Positions 26,322 to 35,372 of a stretch of DNA of 48,737 nucleotides are shown in pieces. The position numbers and the translations under genes were made by a program. Every line of letters begins with the position of its first letter. The stretch's first letter is position 1. The notes beneath the pieces are model-generated. The model made no database searches, was not told where the DNA came from, and worked only from the letters and a program-made list of their open reading frames with translations. This DNA comes from Acidimicrobiales bacterium (GTDB taxonomy: Bacteria; Actinomycetota; Acidimicrobiia; Acidimicrobiales; Aldehydirespiratoraceae), in the NCBI GenBank assembly GCA_029263215.1, contig JAJCXY010000109.1, forward strand, positions 1 through 48,737. The letters run 5' to 3'.

Positions 26322-28139
26322 TCACGCCCTCCTGTTTGAGCCGGGTTCGGCAGGGAGGAAGCAACGGATGACGGTGCCTCTCCCCTCTTCGGAGTGGACT
26401 TCGAGGGTTGCGCCAATGCTCGACGCGCGCTCCCTCATACCCATGATCCCGTAGCTGTCGATGCGCCCTGCCTTGCCGGCAGGGAACCCCACGCCGTCGT
26501 CGGCGATCTCGAGCGCGCCGGCCTCACCGTCGCAGCGCCAACGGACGGCTGCGCCTCGTGCCTTGGCGTGACGCTCCACATTGACGAGCGCCTCCTGAGC
26601 GATGCGCCACATCTCCCGCTCCTGCAACAGGGGAAGGCGCGGACCGCTGCGATCGGCGTAGACCCGTATCTCGAGATCGGTGCGTTCCATCAGTCGGGTT
26701 GCGAACTGCTCCAGCACTTCACCGATCTCGATTCCCTCGGACACATCGGTGCGCAGGTCGTAGAGGGTGTCGCGTACTTCACCAATCACCCCGCGGAGAT
26801 CTCCGCGAAGCTGGTCGAGACTCGGACCGACCTCGTCACCCTTGCCTTCCTTGGTGACGATGCGGTCTAGTTCGAACGCGAGGTAGGCCAGGGATTGGCC
26901 GATGTTGTCGTGCAGATCGCGAGCGATTCGTGTGCGTTCTTCGTCGGCGCCCACGGTTCGAAGCCTGCTGAACCAGCGGGCGTTGTCGATCGCAAGGGCG
27001 ACCGGCTCGACGAAACCGTTGAGCAGTTCGATGTCGCGTCGGCCGAATGCGCCCGGCTGCCGAGACTCGACCGCCAGCAGGCCGATGATCGAACCTCGAG
27101 CGGGCAGCACGGAGTAGATGCCAGACGACGATGTGGGAGAAATACCGGGTCCGCGCGGCTGGGAGAGGTCGCCGATCTCCACCATCTTGTTCGACGACAT
27201 CGCCTCCATCAGGGGCCGCGGTAGCTCGGTGGGACCGAGGCGGTTCGGGAGAGCCGCGCCTTCCCTACGGATCACCTGCCAGCTTGCGTCGGTGTCGTCG
27301 AAGACGAGGACAGCTACGGCGTCGAAGTCGACCAAGCCTCGAAGGCGGGTGACGGTGGTGTCGAGCACATCGCTGAGATCGAGCGAAGCCGGCAGTGTCT
27401 GGGCTACTCGATGCAGCGAGAAGAGCAGGGCGTTGGCATCGCTGAGCCGATCAAGCCGGTCGAGAGCCAGAGAATGTTGACGGTCGGCCTCACCGCTGAT
27501 CCTGCGGGCATAACCGGCCACCACTCCGACGAGCAGGAGCACCGCTGACCATTGCAGCGAAATGCGTAGATCCTGGGTTTCGTATCCAGGCCGGAAGGCG
27601 TCCGCCAGACTTATCGCCGCACCGGCACCTATCGCGATTCTCAGGCCGAACCCGAAGCCCCGGGCGAAGCCCGCCACCACGATCGCCGTCATCAGCAGGA
27701 AGACGAAGGGAGACTCCCAATAGTCGGTAGCCGCCACGGCCACCACGTGGAAGGCGATCTCGCCGACCACTTCGAACAGGGAGCGCAGGTTTCCGACATA
27801 ACGAAGCGGGCTCACCGTCCTGATGACGGTGTAGCTGACAACCGCGACGCACCAGAGGACGATTCTCCAGTCTCGCTGCACGAACGCGTTGGCCGACAAG
27901 GCCAAGGAGACGGCTGTCATTCCCCACCGGATCGCGAGGATGGCGGGGGCGAAAGTGGCGACACGGTCGATTCGATCGACCATCCCTGGTCCGGTCGGGT
28001 CGTAGCCGTCGCTGGCCCGCCCGAGACGGGCCACCGGCCGCTTCCACGACCCAAAACGTCGAGACGATCCGCGCGTGCGGGCGACGTCGGCAACGGCATC
28101 TTCGGGTGATGCCTCTACAGGCCTTTGGGCTTCACTCAA
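26322..28139 (-). CDS. Sensor histidine kinase, GAF and HisKA_3 type
   Basis: In order over 605 residues: a Pro/Ser/Arg-rich start (1-60), about five membrane segments (60-210) with no large outer loop, a GAF domain (245-390), a HisKA_3 dimer domain with His410 in RIARDLHDNIGQS, and a HATPase domain (N-box near 516-527, DDGVGF at 547-552, GMRERA near 567). This is the NarX/DegS-like class that pairs with LuxR regulators, here the next gene. Membrane-embedded sensing or a ligand in the GAF domain would be the input. The annotated start is a TTG at 28139 and it is uncertain: a strong AGGAGGT lies 17 nt upstream, closer to an in-frame ATC at 28148. Confidence 0.92.
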   Translation of the reverse strand: MSEAQRPVEASPEDAVADVARTRGSSRRFGSWKRPVARLGRASDGYDPTGPGMVDRIDRVATFAPAILAIRWGMTAVSLALSANAFVQRDWRIVLWCVAVVSYTVIRTVSPLRYVGNLRSLFEVVGEIAFHVVAVAATDYWESPFVFLLMTAIVVAGFARGFGFGLRIAIGAGAAISLADAFRPGYETQDLRISLQWSAVLLLVGVVAGYARRISGEADRQHSLALDRLDRLSDANALLFSLHRVAQTLPASLDLSDVLDTTVTRLRGLVDFDAVAVLVFDDTDASWQVIRREGAALPNRLGPTELPRPLMEAMSSNKMVEIGDLSQPRGPGISPTSSSGIYSVLPARGSIIGLLAVESRQPGAFGRRDIELLNGFVEPVALAIDNARWFSRLRTVGADEERTRIARDLHDNIGQSLAYLAFELDRIVTKEGKGDEVGPSLDQLRGDLRGVIGEVRDTLYDLRTDVSEGIEIGEVLEQFATRLMERTDLEIRVYADRSGPRLPLLQEREMWRIAQEALVNVERHAKARGAAVRWRCDGEAGALEIADDGVGFPAGKAGRIDSYGIMGMRERASSIGATLEVHSEEGRGTVIRCFLPAEPGSNRRA

Positions 28140-28226
28140 GGTATCGATGGCGGTCTACCTCCTGAACACTGGAGGTCCCATCGGCCACCGACGCACGATC
28201 GGGAGGACTTGGGGCGCCGAAATGGA

Positions 28227-29651
28227 CTATTGGCACAGGGAGGAATCGGCGGGGCAAAGTACCGACCATTCGTCGTCGCTCCAGACCTCGACCCAGGCAC
28301 CCACAGAGGTCGCCAACTCGACCAGAACACGATCGGACTGCCACAACAGGGCTGCGGGCTGGTAGTGATCCAATACCTCAGCCCAATCGGATTCACCCTT
28401 GAGCAACGCCACGTAGTCGAGCACGAGTCGATGTTCGTGGAGCTCGAAGCGATCATCGATCCAAGAAGCTTCGGCGGCGCCGTAGCGCAGATCGAGGTAG
28501 TTGCCCACGAAGTCCTGATGAATGACGTTCACCTCGTCTGGGCCCAGGCCGAGATCCTCCATCGCATCGACCGCCGCCACCGGATACCGGTCGACCTCGA
28601 CGTGAGGCCCGCGGATGGCCACCAGCGGGAAGGCGAGCACCACTACGACGAGAAGTCCGGCCGCGAGGTTGATGGCCGATGACGTCCGTTGAGGATCGAC
28701 ACCTTTCCATGCCGGCAATCCGCCGGCGAGGGTGGGAAGCAGCACAATCGCGGCCACGGGGATATTCCTGGCGCTGAGCAGTGCCGCTATAGCGAAACCA
28801 ACAGCGGGCAAGACGAGCTGCCATCCCGCTCGCTTGGCGGCGACCACCAACGCCACGATCAGTAGGAGGAAGGCTCGGGTCCACATCGACTGGAAGCTGC
28901 TCGCCTGCCATTCCGAGACGAACCGAAGGGTGTCGCGCTTGCCCAGCAGTTCGAGTGGAAACACCAACATGGCAGGGCCGTAGGGATTCAGAACGCCGCC
29001 AACTATGAGGCCGGTGGAGAGCCAGGCGAAACTCGCCTTGTCTCGCGAAGCCGGTCGCCTGTCGAGGCGGGCACCGAACCAGCGAGCACCGAGGAGAACC
29101 AAGCCGAGAGGCCAACTGCCGTGCACGTTGACCCAGATGATCCCGACCAACACCAGCCATCGAGTGTTCCCGCGGCCCTCTGCCATCACCAGGGTGAGGG
29201 CCAGCAGAACGAAGGCGAACAGCAGGGGGCGCTCGGTCCACGCCCGCAGACCGATCAGCAGGGTGGGCGCCATGATCAGCACACGATTCTCGAGTGACCC
29301 CGCCCGTTCGGTGAGCAACCACGCCAGCCCGGCGATGGTCGCTGTGAGCACGACCATCAAGAGGCGAAGACCATGAAAACCGGCGAGGTCGTCGATCACC
29401 GCGTAGATGAACGATGCCAGCCAGCTCTGTACGACTATCGGCTCACCAGGCGATGTCCACGTGAACACGTCGTTACGCACGATGCCCGAGTCGAGCATCT
29501 CGCGTCCGGTCGCCAGGTGGGTGAGAAAGCTGTTGTCACCGAGCCGCTGAGCTCCGATGCCGATACCGACGAATACCGCCCCCAGGCCCAGCAGCGACGC
29601 GAGCGTGGGGCGTCTGGATGTGACCGGTTCGACGGACACGTCGGCCGTCAT
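28227..29651 (-). CDS. GT-C-like integral membrane protein of the Tad locus
   Basis: The 474-residue protein has about 10 membrane segments, then a 110-residue soluble domain from about residue 350. The first outer loop contains HLATGREMLDSG and VFTWTSPGEPIV, resembling the outer-loop region of dolichol-phosphate-mannose-type GT-C enzymes; such proteins are often of unknown role. A family assignment is tentative. It starts 8 bp after the tadC stop, so it is co-transcribed with the pilus genes. Pilin or surface glycosylation is one possible role (inference). Confidence 0.7.
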   Translation of the reverse strand: MTADVSVEPVTSRRPTLASLLGLGAVFVGIGIGAQRLGDNSFLTHLATGREMLDSGIVRNDVFTWTSPGEPIVVQSWLASFIYAVIDDLAGFHGLRLLMVVLTATIAGLAWLLTERAGSLENRVLIMAPTLLIGLRAWTERPLLFAFVLLALTLVMAEGRGNTRWLVLVGIIWVNVHGSWPLGLVLLGARWFGARLDRRPASRDKASFAWLSTGLIVGGVLNPYGPAMLVFPLELLGKRDTLRFVSEWQASSFQSMWTRAFLLLIVALVVAAKRAGWQLVLPAVGFAIAALLSARNIPVAAIVLLPTLAGGLPAWKGVDPQRTSSAINLAAGLLVVVVLAFPLVAIRGPHVEVDRYPVAAVDAMEDLGLGPDEVNVIHQDFVGNYLDLRYGAAEASWIDDRFELHEHRLVLDYVALLKGESDWAEVLDHYQPAALLWQSDRVLVELATSVGAWVEVWSDDEWSVLCPADSSLCQ

Positions 29652-29659
29652 GGATCGAC

Positions 29660-30589
29660 TCAGAAATTATTGGAGATGCGGATGACGGCGGGCCCGAGCA
29701 CGATGGTGAACAGGGCAGGGAAGATGCAGAACACCATTGGAATCAGCATCTTGACCGGAGCCTTCTGGGCCTTCTCCTGGGCAAGCTGGCGACGCTTGAT
29801 GCGCATCTCTTCGGCCTGGGAACGTAGTACTCGACCGATCGACACGCCGAAGGTGTCGGCCTGAAGGATGGCGAGAACAAAGCTGCGCACCTCGGCCACC
29901 TCGATACGGGTGTCCATCGCTCTCATCGCCTCTGCTCGCGTGGAGCCGGCTCGGACCTCACCCAGCATGCGGCTGAACTCGTCGGCGAGTGGGCCCTCCA
30001 CCGACAGGACGACTCGCTGGAGCGCCTGCTCGAAGCCGAGGCCGGCCTCGACGCTGATCACCAGCAGGTCGATCACATCGGGAAGGCCCCTCAGCACTTC
30101 GGCTTTGCGTTCATCGACGGCCCGGTTGAGTCGGGCATCGGGGCCGAGGATCAGAACCAACGCCGACAACAGCGCCACACCCATCTGGGTCTTGCCCGCG
30201 AATCCGATCGGGTTGAAGATGTAGAAGAACCACAACGACACCGGCACCATCACCACGGTGACCACACGAATGGCCAGGAATCGGTCGACGCTGGCGGCCG
30301 ACGGACGCCCCGACAAGACAAACTTGTGGCGCACACCCTCGACGTATCCGACCGGCGTCAGGCGACGGCCGATCGAGGTGAGGAGACCGAGAACCGGCAT
30401 GAGGGCACGCTCGGCGAGCGGGTTCAGCAGTTCCTGATCACGGACACTGTCGAGTTCGTAGTCGTCGAGAGCCCTGAGGGACTCGCGCACCACGGACTTC
30501 TCATACGCCTGCGACGCGACAGCCCAGATGGCGAGCGCAATGCCACCACCGAACAGAATCGCAGCGAATTGGGGATCGAGATCGAACAC
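29660..30589 (-). CDS. tadC: Type II/IV secretion F-domain protein TadC
   Basis: The 309-residue membrane protein has an N-terminal membrane segment, a soluble stretch, two central membrane segments, a T2SSF domain (about residues 165-290; VEAGLGFEQALQRVV...EVRAGSTRAEAMRAM) and a C-terminal hydrophobic segment. With TadB it forms the inner-membrane platform on which the TadA ATPase drives pilin assembly. It starts 7 bp after the tadB stop (30597). The final hydrophobic run 'MVFCIFPALFTIVLGPAV' is typical of TadC. Confidence 0.92.
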   Translation of the reverse strand: MFDLDPQFAAILFGGGIALAIWAVASQAYEKSVVRESLRALDDYELDSVRDQELLNPLAERALMPVLGLLTSIGRRLTPVGYVEGVRHKFVLSGRPSAASVDRFLAIRVVTVVMVPVSLWFFYIFNPIGFAGKTQMGVALLSALVLILGPDARLNRAVDERKAEVLRGLPDVIDLLVISVEAGLGFEQALQRVVLSVEGPLADEFSRMLGEVRAGSTRAEAMRAMDTRIEVAEVRSFVLAILQADTFGVSIGRVLRSQAEEMRIKRRQLAQEKAQKAPVKMLIPMVFCIFPALFTIVLGPAVIRISNNF

Positions 30590-30596
30590 TGTGGCC

Positions 30597-32543
30597 TCAG
30601 ATTTCGATTGAGATGATCTTCTTCATCCACGCGAAGCCCGCCAGGGCCGCGAAGACGGAAGCGCCGAGCAGGATCTTGCCCAGCGAATCGGTGAACAAGG
30701 TGTTGATGTATTCGGGGTTCATGGCCCACATGGCCATGCCGAGCAGGATCGGCAGCACACCGAGCACGATTGCGCTCATTTTGCCTTCGGCGGTGAGGGC
30801 GGCGACATCTCGGCGCAGGCGTTCGCGCTCGGTCATTGTCTCGCCCACCGTCAACAGCAGCTCCGACAGGTTGCCACCGACTTCACGTTGGATTTTCACG
30901 GCCATGACGGCCCAGGCGAAGTCGTCGGATTCCATACGTTCGGCCGACCCATCCATGGCATCTTCCAGGGGACGACCGAGCTGGGCTTCGGTGACGATCC
31001 TGCGCAACTCGCTACCCATCGGGTCTTCGACCTCCTGGGATACGGCCTCGACGCCCTGCATGAACGAGTAGCCGGCCTTGAGGGTCGACGACAAGAGCTG
31101 GAGGGTGTCTGGCAACAGGGCCATGAACTTCTTGGTGCGGCGATTTGCCTTGAAGCGCACGACTGCCGGAGGCAGGAGCACTCCCATGGCGCCGAAGATC
31201 AGGAGTCCCGGCAGGCCGCCGACGAGGATCAAGCCACCGGCCAGAGACCCTAAGACGATGCCGGCGTAGGCGGTGAGCGCCTCACCGACTCGCAGTGGCA
31301 TGTCGGCGCGCTCGAGCAGGGACTCGGAGCGTTGCAGGGTGCCTCGGCGAGAGGCGATGCCCTCGCTGATCTCCACCGCTCGCCTCATGAACAGGTTCTT
31401 GGCAAAACCGTGCTTCTCAGAGTCGGCTGCGGCGCTGCCGGCGTGGGGGTCGGCGTAGGCCTGGAGAACGTCGTCGAGACCGGAGCTGTCCTTCTGGAAG
31501 AGCATCGCTATCGAGTAGGCACCGAGGGCGGCTGCGATGGTGCCCAAGATGAGTCCAAGGTTGCGGCCGGTGCTGCCCTCGAGGAATCCCAGACCTGGCA
31601 GGGTCGAGGCTCCGGGTGCGGCGATCGGAGCCAGAGCACGACCTGAGGTCACCGCGCCGACCGAGAAGGTGGCATTGATCGTGGCTTCGTCGATCTGCAC
31701 GGCGATCGAGGTGCCGGATTCAACCGGGTCACCAGAGAAGGCAACCGCCCAGGTAGAGGCGATGACCTGACTGATCGAGGATCCGTATCCGGCGATCTCG
31801 TCGAGTTCGGTAGTCTCTGCGTAGGCACCACCGGCCGTCACGTCGACGAATCGTTTCTCCACCACCGAGACTGTCTCAGCGGCCGAAACGAGGAAGGCCG
31901 AAGCATCTGCACTCAGCACCGCGCCGCGAGATTCCGCGGGGCTCGAAACCGAGCCGCCATCGACGTTGGCCGTGAGCACGATCACGTTGGTTGCGCCAGG
32001 CACGCTGTCGACGAGGTCGAGAACGCCGCCTCGCACGCTGTCCCAGAGATGGTTGGCGCCCGCCGCGGTGACGATGTTTTCCACGATTTCCTGGGTGCGG
32101 TCGTGTTCGGAGTTGAGTCCGACCCGGAGGCGAGCCGCGCCACCGGTGGTCCACACCGAGATCTGCTCACTGGCTGGAGCACGGCGCACATAGTCGCTGG
32201 CCGAGGCGATGAATGAATCGAGAAACTCCGACGACTCAGCACTGTTGTCGATCACCAGGATCGTCTGAACATCGAGGCTCGATGCCGCCACCGAGATGGG
32301 GTTCGAAGCCTCGACCGGGAGTCCATCGACTGTGATGTCGATCTTCGACGGCTCGACGGCGGTGCGTACAACCAGGAACGGTTCTCCGGTGGCATCGACC
32401 ATCAGGAGCTCCGGCGGTGTCGCCGCGGGGGCTTCTTCCTGAGCGAACGCAGCCGGAGCGGCCACGGCCGCCACCAGCACGAAGACCGCGCCGAAGAGAC
32501 CTACCAGGCCTCTTCGGCGTCGGGTCGAAGACGGGCTGGTCAC
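30597..32543 (-). CDS. tadB: vWA-domain/TadB fusion: secretion F-domain protein with an exported N-terminal half
   Basis: This 648-residue protein is about twice the usual TadB size. Residues 1-35 are a signal peptide; about 60-260 form a von Willebrand A-like domain with the strand TILVIDNSAES (Asp99, Ser101) and a later LTANVDG. The metal site is only partly kept: the last Ser of DxSxS is Glu103. A membrane segment spans about 328-350. From about 385 the protein is an ordinary TadB, with paired membrane segments (420-460), a T2SSF domain (about 470-580) and two closing segments. The vWA part would therefore face outside while the F domain stays inside. The GTG start overlaps the tadA stop by 4 bp. 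Confidence 0.9.
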   Translation of the reverse strand: MTSPSSTRRRRGLVGLFGAVFVLVAAVAAPAAFAQEEAPAATPPELLMVDATGEPFLVVRTAVEPSKIDITVDGLPVEASNPISVAASSLDVQTILVIDNSAESSEFLDSFIASASDYVRRAPASEQISVWTTGGAARLRVGLNSEHDRTQEIVENIVTAAGANHLWDSVRGGVLDLVDSVPGATNVIVLTANVDGGSVSSPAESRGAVLSADASAFLVSAAETVSVVEKRFVDVTAGGAYAETTELDEIAGYGSSISQVIASTWAVAFSGDPVESGTSIAVQIDEATINATFSVGAVTSGRALAPIAAPGASTLPGLGFLEGSTGRNLGLILGTIAAALGAYSIAMLFQKDSSGLDDVLQAYADPHAGSAAADSEKHGFAKNLFMRRAVEISEGIASRRGTLQRSESLLERADMPLRVGEALTAYAGIVLGSLAGGLILVGGLPGLLIFGAMGVLLPPAVVRFKANRRTKKFMALLPDTLQLLSSTLKAGYSFMQGVEAVSQEVEDPMGSELRRIVTEAQLGRPLEDAMDGSAERMESDDFAWAVMAVKIQREVGGNLSELLLTVGETMTERERLRRDVAALTAEGKMSAIVLGVLPILLGMAMWAMNPEYINTLFTDSLGKILLGASVFAALAGFAWMKKIISIEI

Positions 32544-34006
32544 TGAGCCACCGCAGCGCCGGGCTGGAATGTCTCCGGCCCGAGCCTGATGCCTTCGGCG
32601 GTCAACTTCTCGGCGAACTTGGGACGGATACCGGTGGGCTTCATGGTGCCGCGGTAGCGCCCGTTGTCGTCGACACCGGCACTGAAATCGAACATGAAGA
32701 TGTCTTGGAGGGTGATCACATCGCCCTCCATGCCCTGCACCTCGGTGATGTGGGTGACACGACGACTGCCGTCTCGCAGGCGGGCGATCTGGATGATGAC
32801 ATCGATCGCCGACGCCATCTGCTCGCGAATGGCGCGTACGGGCAGATCGAAGCCGGCCATCAGGGTGAGGGTCTCGAGGCGGCTGAGGGTGTCTCTAGGC
32901 GTGTTGGCGTGGACAGTGGTCAGAGACCCGTCGTGGCCTGTATTCATGGCCTGCAACATGTCGAGGGCCTCGCCGGCGCGGCACTCGCCTACGACAATCC
33001 GATCCGGACGCATGCGCAGAGAGTTCTTGACCAGATCGCGAATCGTGACCTGACCGCGACCCTCGATGTTGGGAGGCCTGGTCTCCATGCAGAGAACATG
33101 GTCCTGGTGGAGTTGGAGTTCTTTGGCATCTTCCACGGTGACGATGCGTTCGTCGGTGGGGATGAACGACGAGAGCACATTCAGGGTTGTGGTCTTACCG
33201 GTACCGGTACCACCGGAAACGATGATGTTGAGGCGTCCGACCACGCATGCCTGCAAGAAGCGGGCCGCATTGGCGTCGAAGGTACCGAATCGGATCAGGT
33301 CGTCGACCTGGAGCGGATCGGCCTTGAACTTACGAATGGTGAGGAAGGGACCGCCGATGGTGAGCGGCGAGATGATCGCGTTCACACGGGAGCCGTCGGG
33401 AAGTCGAGCATCACACATGGGTGTCGACTCATCGATTCGACGACCGACCTGGCCGACGATCTTATCGATGATGCGCCGCAGATGAGCCTCGTCGACGAAG
33501 GTGACGGGGTCCTTGGTGAGCTTGCCGTCGCGCTCCACATAGACCGAGTCGGGTCCGTTGACCATGATTTCCGAGACATCATCGTCTCGCAACAAGGGAT
33601 CGATAGGGCCGTACCCGAGAATGTCGTCGGAGACATCCTGGATCAGTTGAGCCTTGTCGGATGCCGACAGCGGTGCCCTCTCCTGGGCCAACGCGGCGTG
33701 CAGCTGCTCGTGAACCTTCTTGCGAAGGTCTTCCTCAGAAAGGCGACTGTCGTAGAGAATCGGACCCAGCTCTTCGATGAGGCTGTGATGGATCCGCTGG
33801 CGAAGCTCGTCGAGGACGGGGTCGCGACGCGCGCTCCCTCCCGGTGTGGAGCGTGCCGCCTTGGCGGCCGCGGCCAGCCCACCGCCGGGCCCGCCGGCGG
33901 AGCCTCCCGTTGCGCCGTCAGCTGGAGCACCAGGTGCTGCAGGGGTCGTGGCAGGCGCGTTGTCGGCGCCCTGCTGGACCTCGTGTAGACGCTTGTAAAG
34001 ACTCAT
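32540..34006 (-). CDS. tadA: Tad pilus assembly ATPase TadA/CpaF
   Basis: The 488-residue hexameric ATPase powers pilus assembly. Residues 1-60 are Ala/Gly/Pro-rich and probably disordered. Then come the N-terminal domain (60-140), the CpaF core with YVERDGKLTK, Walker A GGTGTGKT (265-272), the Asp box, Walker B RPDRIVVGECR (about 333-343), and the His-box MNTGHDGSLTTVHANT. The ATG at 34006 is 73 bp after the tadZ stop. It is the second gene after tadZ in the Tad order rcpC-tadZ-tadA-tadB-tadC. Confidence 0.96.
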   Translation of the reverse strand: MSLYKRLHEVQQGADNAPATTPAAPGAPADGATGGSAGGPGGGLAAAAKAARSTPGGSARRDPVLDELRQRIHHSLIEELGPILYDSRLSEEDLRKKVHEQLHAALAQERAPLSASDKAQLIQDVSDDILGYGPIDPLLRDDDVSEIMVNGPDSVYVERDGKLTKDPVTFVDEAHLRRIIDKIVGQVGRRIDESTPMCDARLPDGSRVNAIISPLTIGGPFLTIRKFKADPLQVDDLIRFGTFDANAARFLQACVVGRLNIIVSGGTGTGKTTTLNVLSSFIPTDERIVTVEDAKELQLHQDHVLCMETRPPNIEGRGQVTIRDLVKNSLRMRPDRIVVGECRAGEALDMLQAMNTGHDGSLTTVHANTPRDTLSRLETLTLMAGFDLPVRAIREQMASAIDVIIQIARLRDGSRRVTHITEVQGMEGDVITLQDIFMFDFSAGVDDNGRYRGTMKPTGIRPKFAEKLTAEGIRLGPETFQPGAAVAQ

Positions 34007-34079
34007 CGGTACTCCTCAGCCGCCCCCTGTCGGGACGGTCGAAATAAGTTGCGTATGGGCGGAGAGAATTTGTACGGGG

Positions 34080-35372
34080 CTATTTCTTGCGGCGGCCCGA
34101 AGCAGGCGCCGGGCAGAAGAGACTGGCGAGTTCCTCGAGCGACTTGGCGACACCCGAGCGAGGCGAACTCTGCACGACGGGAACCCCACGGTTGACCGAT
34201 TGGGGCACCACGATGTCGCTCGGAATCAGCACGTCGGCGCTCACCTGGAGGGTTCGCTCGACCTCGGTGACATCGAGCTTCACCTTCGAGTTGGCTCGGT
34301 TGAGAATCAGCCTCAACTTCTCCATCGGAGTGTTGAGCAAGCGGAGCGTCTGGAGCCCGATCTTGACGTTCTTGATGTTGGGGATGTCCATGCCGGCGAC
34401 AAGGAGCACGTCGTCGGAAACCTCGATCATCCCGAGCACCACATCGTTGAAGTAGGCGGGGGTGTCGACGATCACGTAGGAACAGAACCGACGGAGCACC
34501 TCGACGATCTGCATCATCTCGGGGGCACCGATCTGGTCGGCGAATGCCGGCTCGAGCGGGGCGGGGAGGATGAACAGCCCCGAAGACTCGTGCTGAACCA
34601 GGAGGCTCTGCATGAGGCTGACATCGAGGCGATCGAGAGAGCTCACCGCATCGACGATCGTGTGCTGGGGGGCCAGCTTGAGCATCACCGCGATGTCGCC
34701 GAACTGGAGGTCGGCGTCGATGAGGCAGACCGGCTTGTCGGAACGTTGGGCGAGCGTCACACCGAGGTTGGTGGCGATGACCGACTTGCCGGCACCGCCC
34801 TTGGTGCTGAACACGGTGATCACATGAGCGAGTTCGCCGTCGCCTTCGAAGATGGGTTCATCGGAGGCCGGGTTGGCCGGCGCGGAGTTGAGCCCTGCCG
34901 CCACTCGCGAAACTGCTTCGGTAAGTTGGGTGTCGTCGACCGGTGCGGCCAGGACATCCTTGACCCCGGATCGCAGGGCCTGCTGGAGCAGGTTGGTGGT
35001 GAGTTCTTCCGCGACGAGGATCGCTCCCAGCTCGCGGTGGGCGTGCAGTACACGCTCGATACCGTCGAGGGAGCCATTGACGGCACAGCTCGGCCCGAGC
35101 ACGATCACCACCGGCTCACCGTTGAGGTAAGGCACGAGGTCTTCGATCTGGGGAAAGCTGGACACATCGGAGTGAAGCCGGGCGAGCAGGCGATTGCGGG
35201 CAATGTCGTCGGGATCGATCACGACCAGATTGATGGAGGGGAGCCCGGTCGCGGCCCGTTCAGGAGGCGCTGGTGCCTCGGTGACGGGCACCGACGCGTC
35301 GCCCCCGGCACCGTCGCCCGCCGGGGCGTCGGCGCTGGTGTCGTCGGTGAAGAAACTCGACATTGTTGTCAC
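34080..35372 (-). CDS. tadZ: Pilus assembly protein TadZ/CpaE (MinD/ParA-like ATPase with pseudo-receiver)
   Basis: Residues 1-45 are Ala/Pro-rich; 45-165 form a receiver-like fold without the phosphorylated Asp in its usual context; 185-430 are a MinD/ParA-type ATPase with the deviant Walker A STKGGAGKS and the DADLQFGD switch. TadZ proteins mark the pole or site where the Tad pilus is built. The start is GTG at 35372, overlapping the rcpC stop by 4 bp (GTGA); ATG three codons later is an alternative. Length, 430 residues, is normal for this group. Confidence 0.92.
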   Translation of the reverse strand: MTTMSSFFTDDTSADAPAGDGAGGDASVPVTEAPAPPERAATGLPSINLVVIDPDDIARNRLLARLHSDVSSFPQIEDLVPYLNGEPVVIVLGPSCAVNGSLDGIERVLHAHRELGAILVAEELTTNLLQQALRSGVKDVLAAPVDDTQLTEAVSRVAAGLNSAPANPASDEPIFEGDGELAHVITVFSTKGGAGKSVIATNLGVTLAQRSDKPVCLIDADLQFGDIAVMLKLAPQHTIVDAVSSLDRLDVSLMQSLLVQHESSGLFILPAPLEPAFADQIGAPEMMQIVEVLRRFCSYVIVDTPAYFNDVVLGMIEVSDDVLLVAGMDIPNIKNVKIGLQTLRLLNTPMEKLRLILNRANSKVKLDVTEVERTLQVSADVLIPSDIVVPQSVNRGVPVVQSSPRSGVAKSLEELASLFCPAPASGRRKK

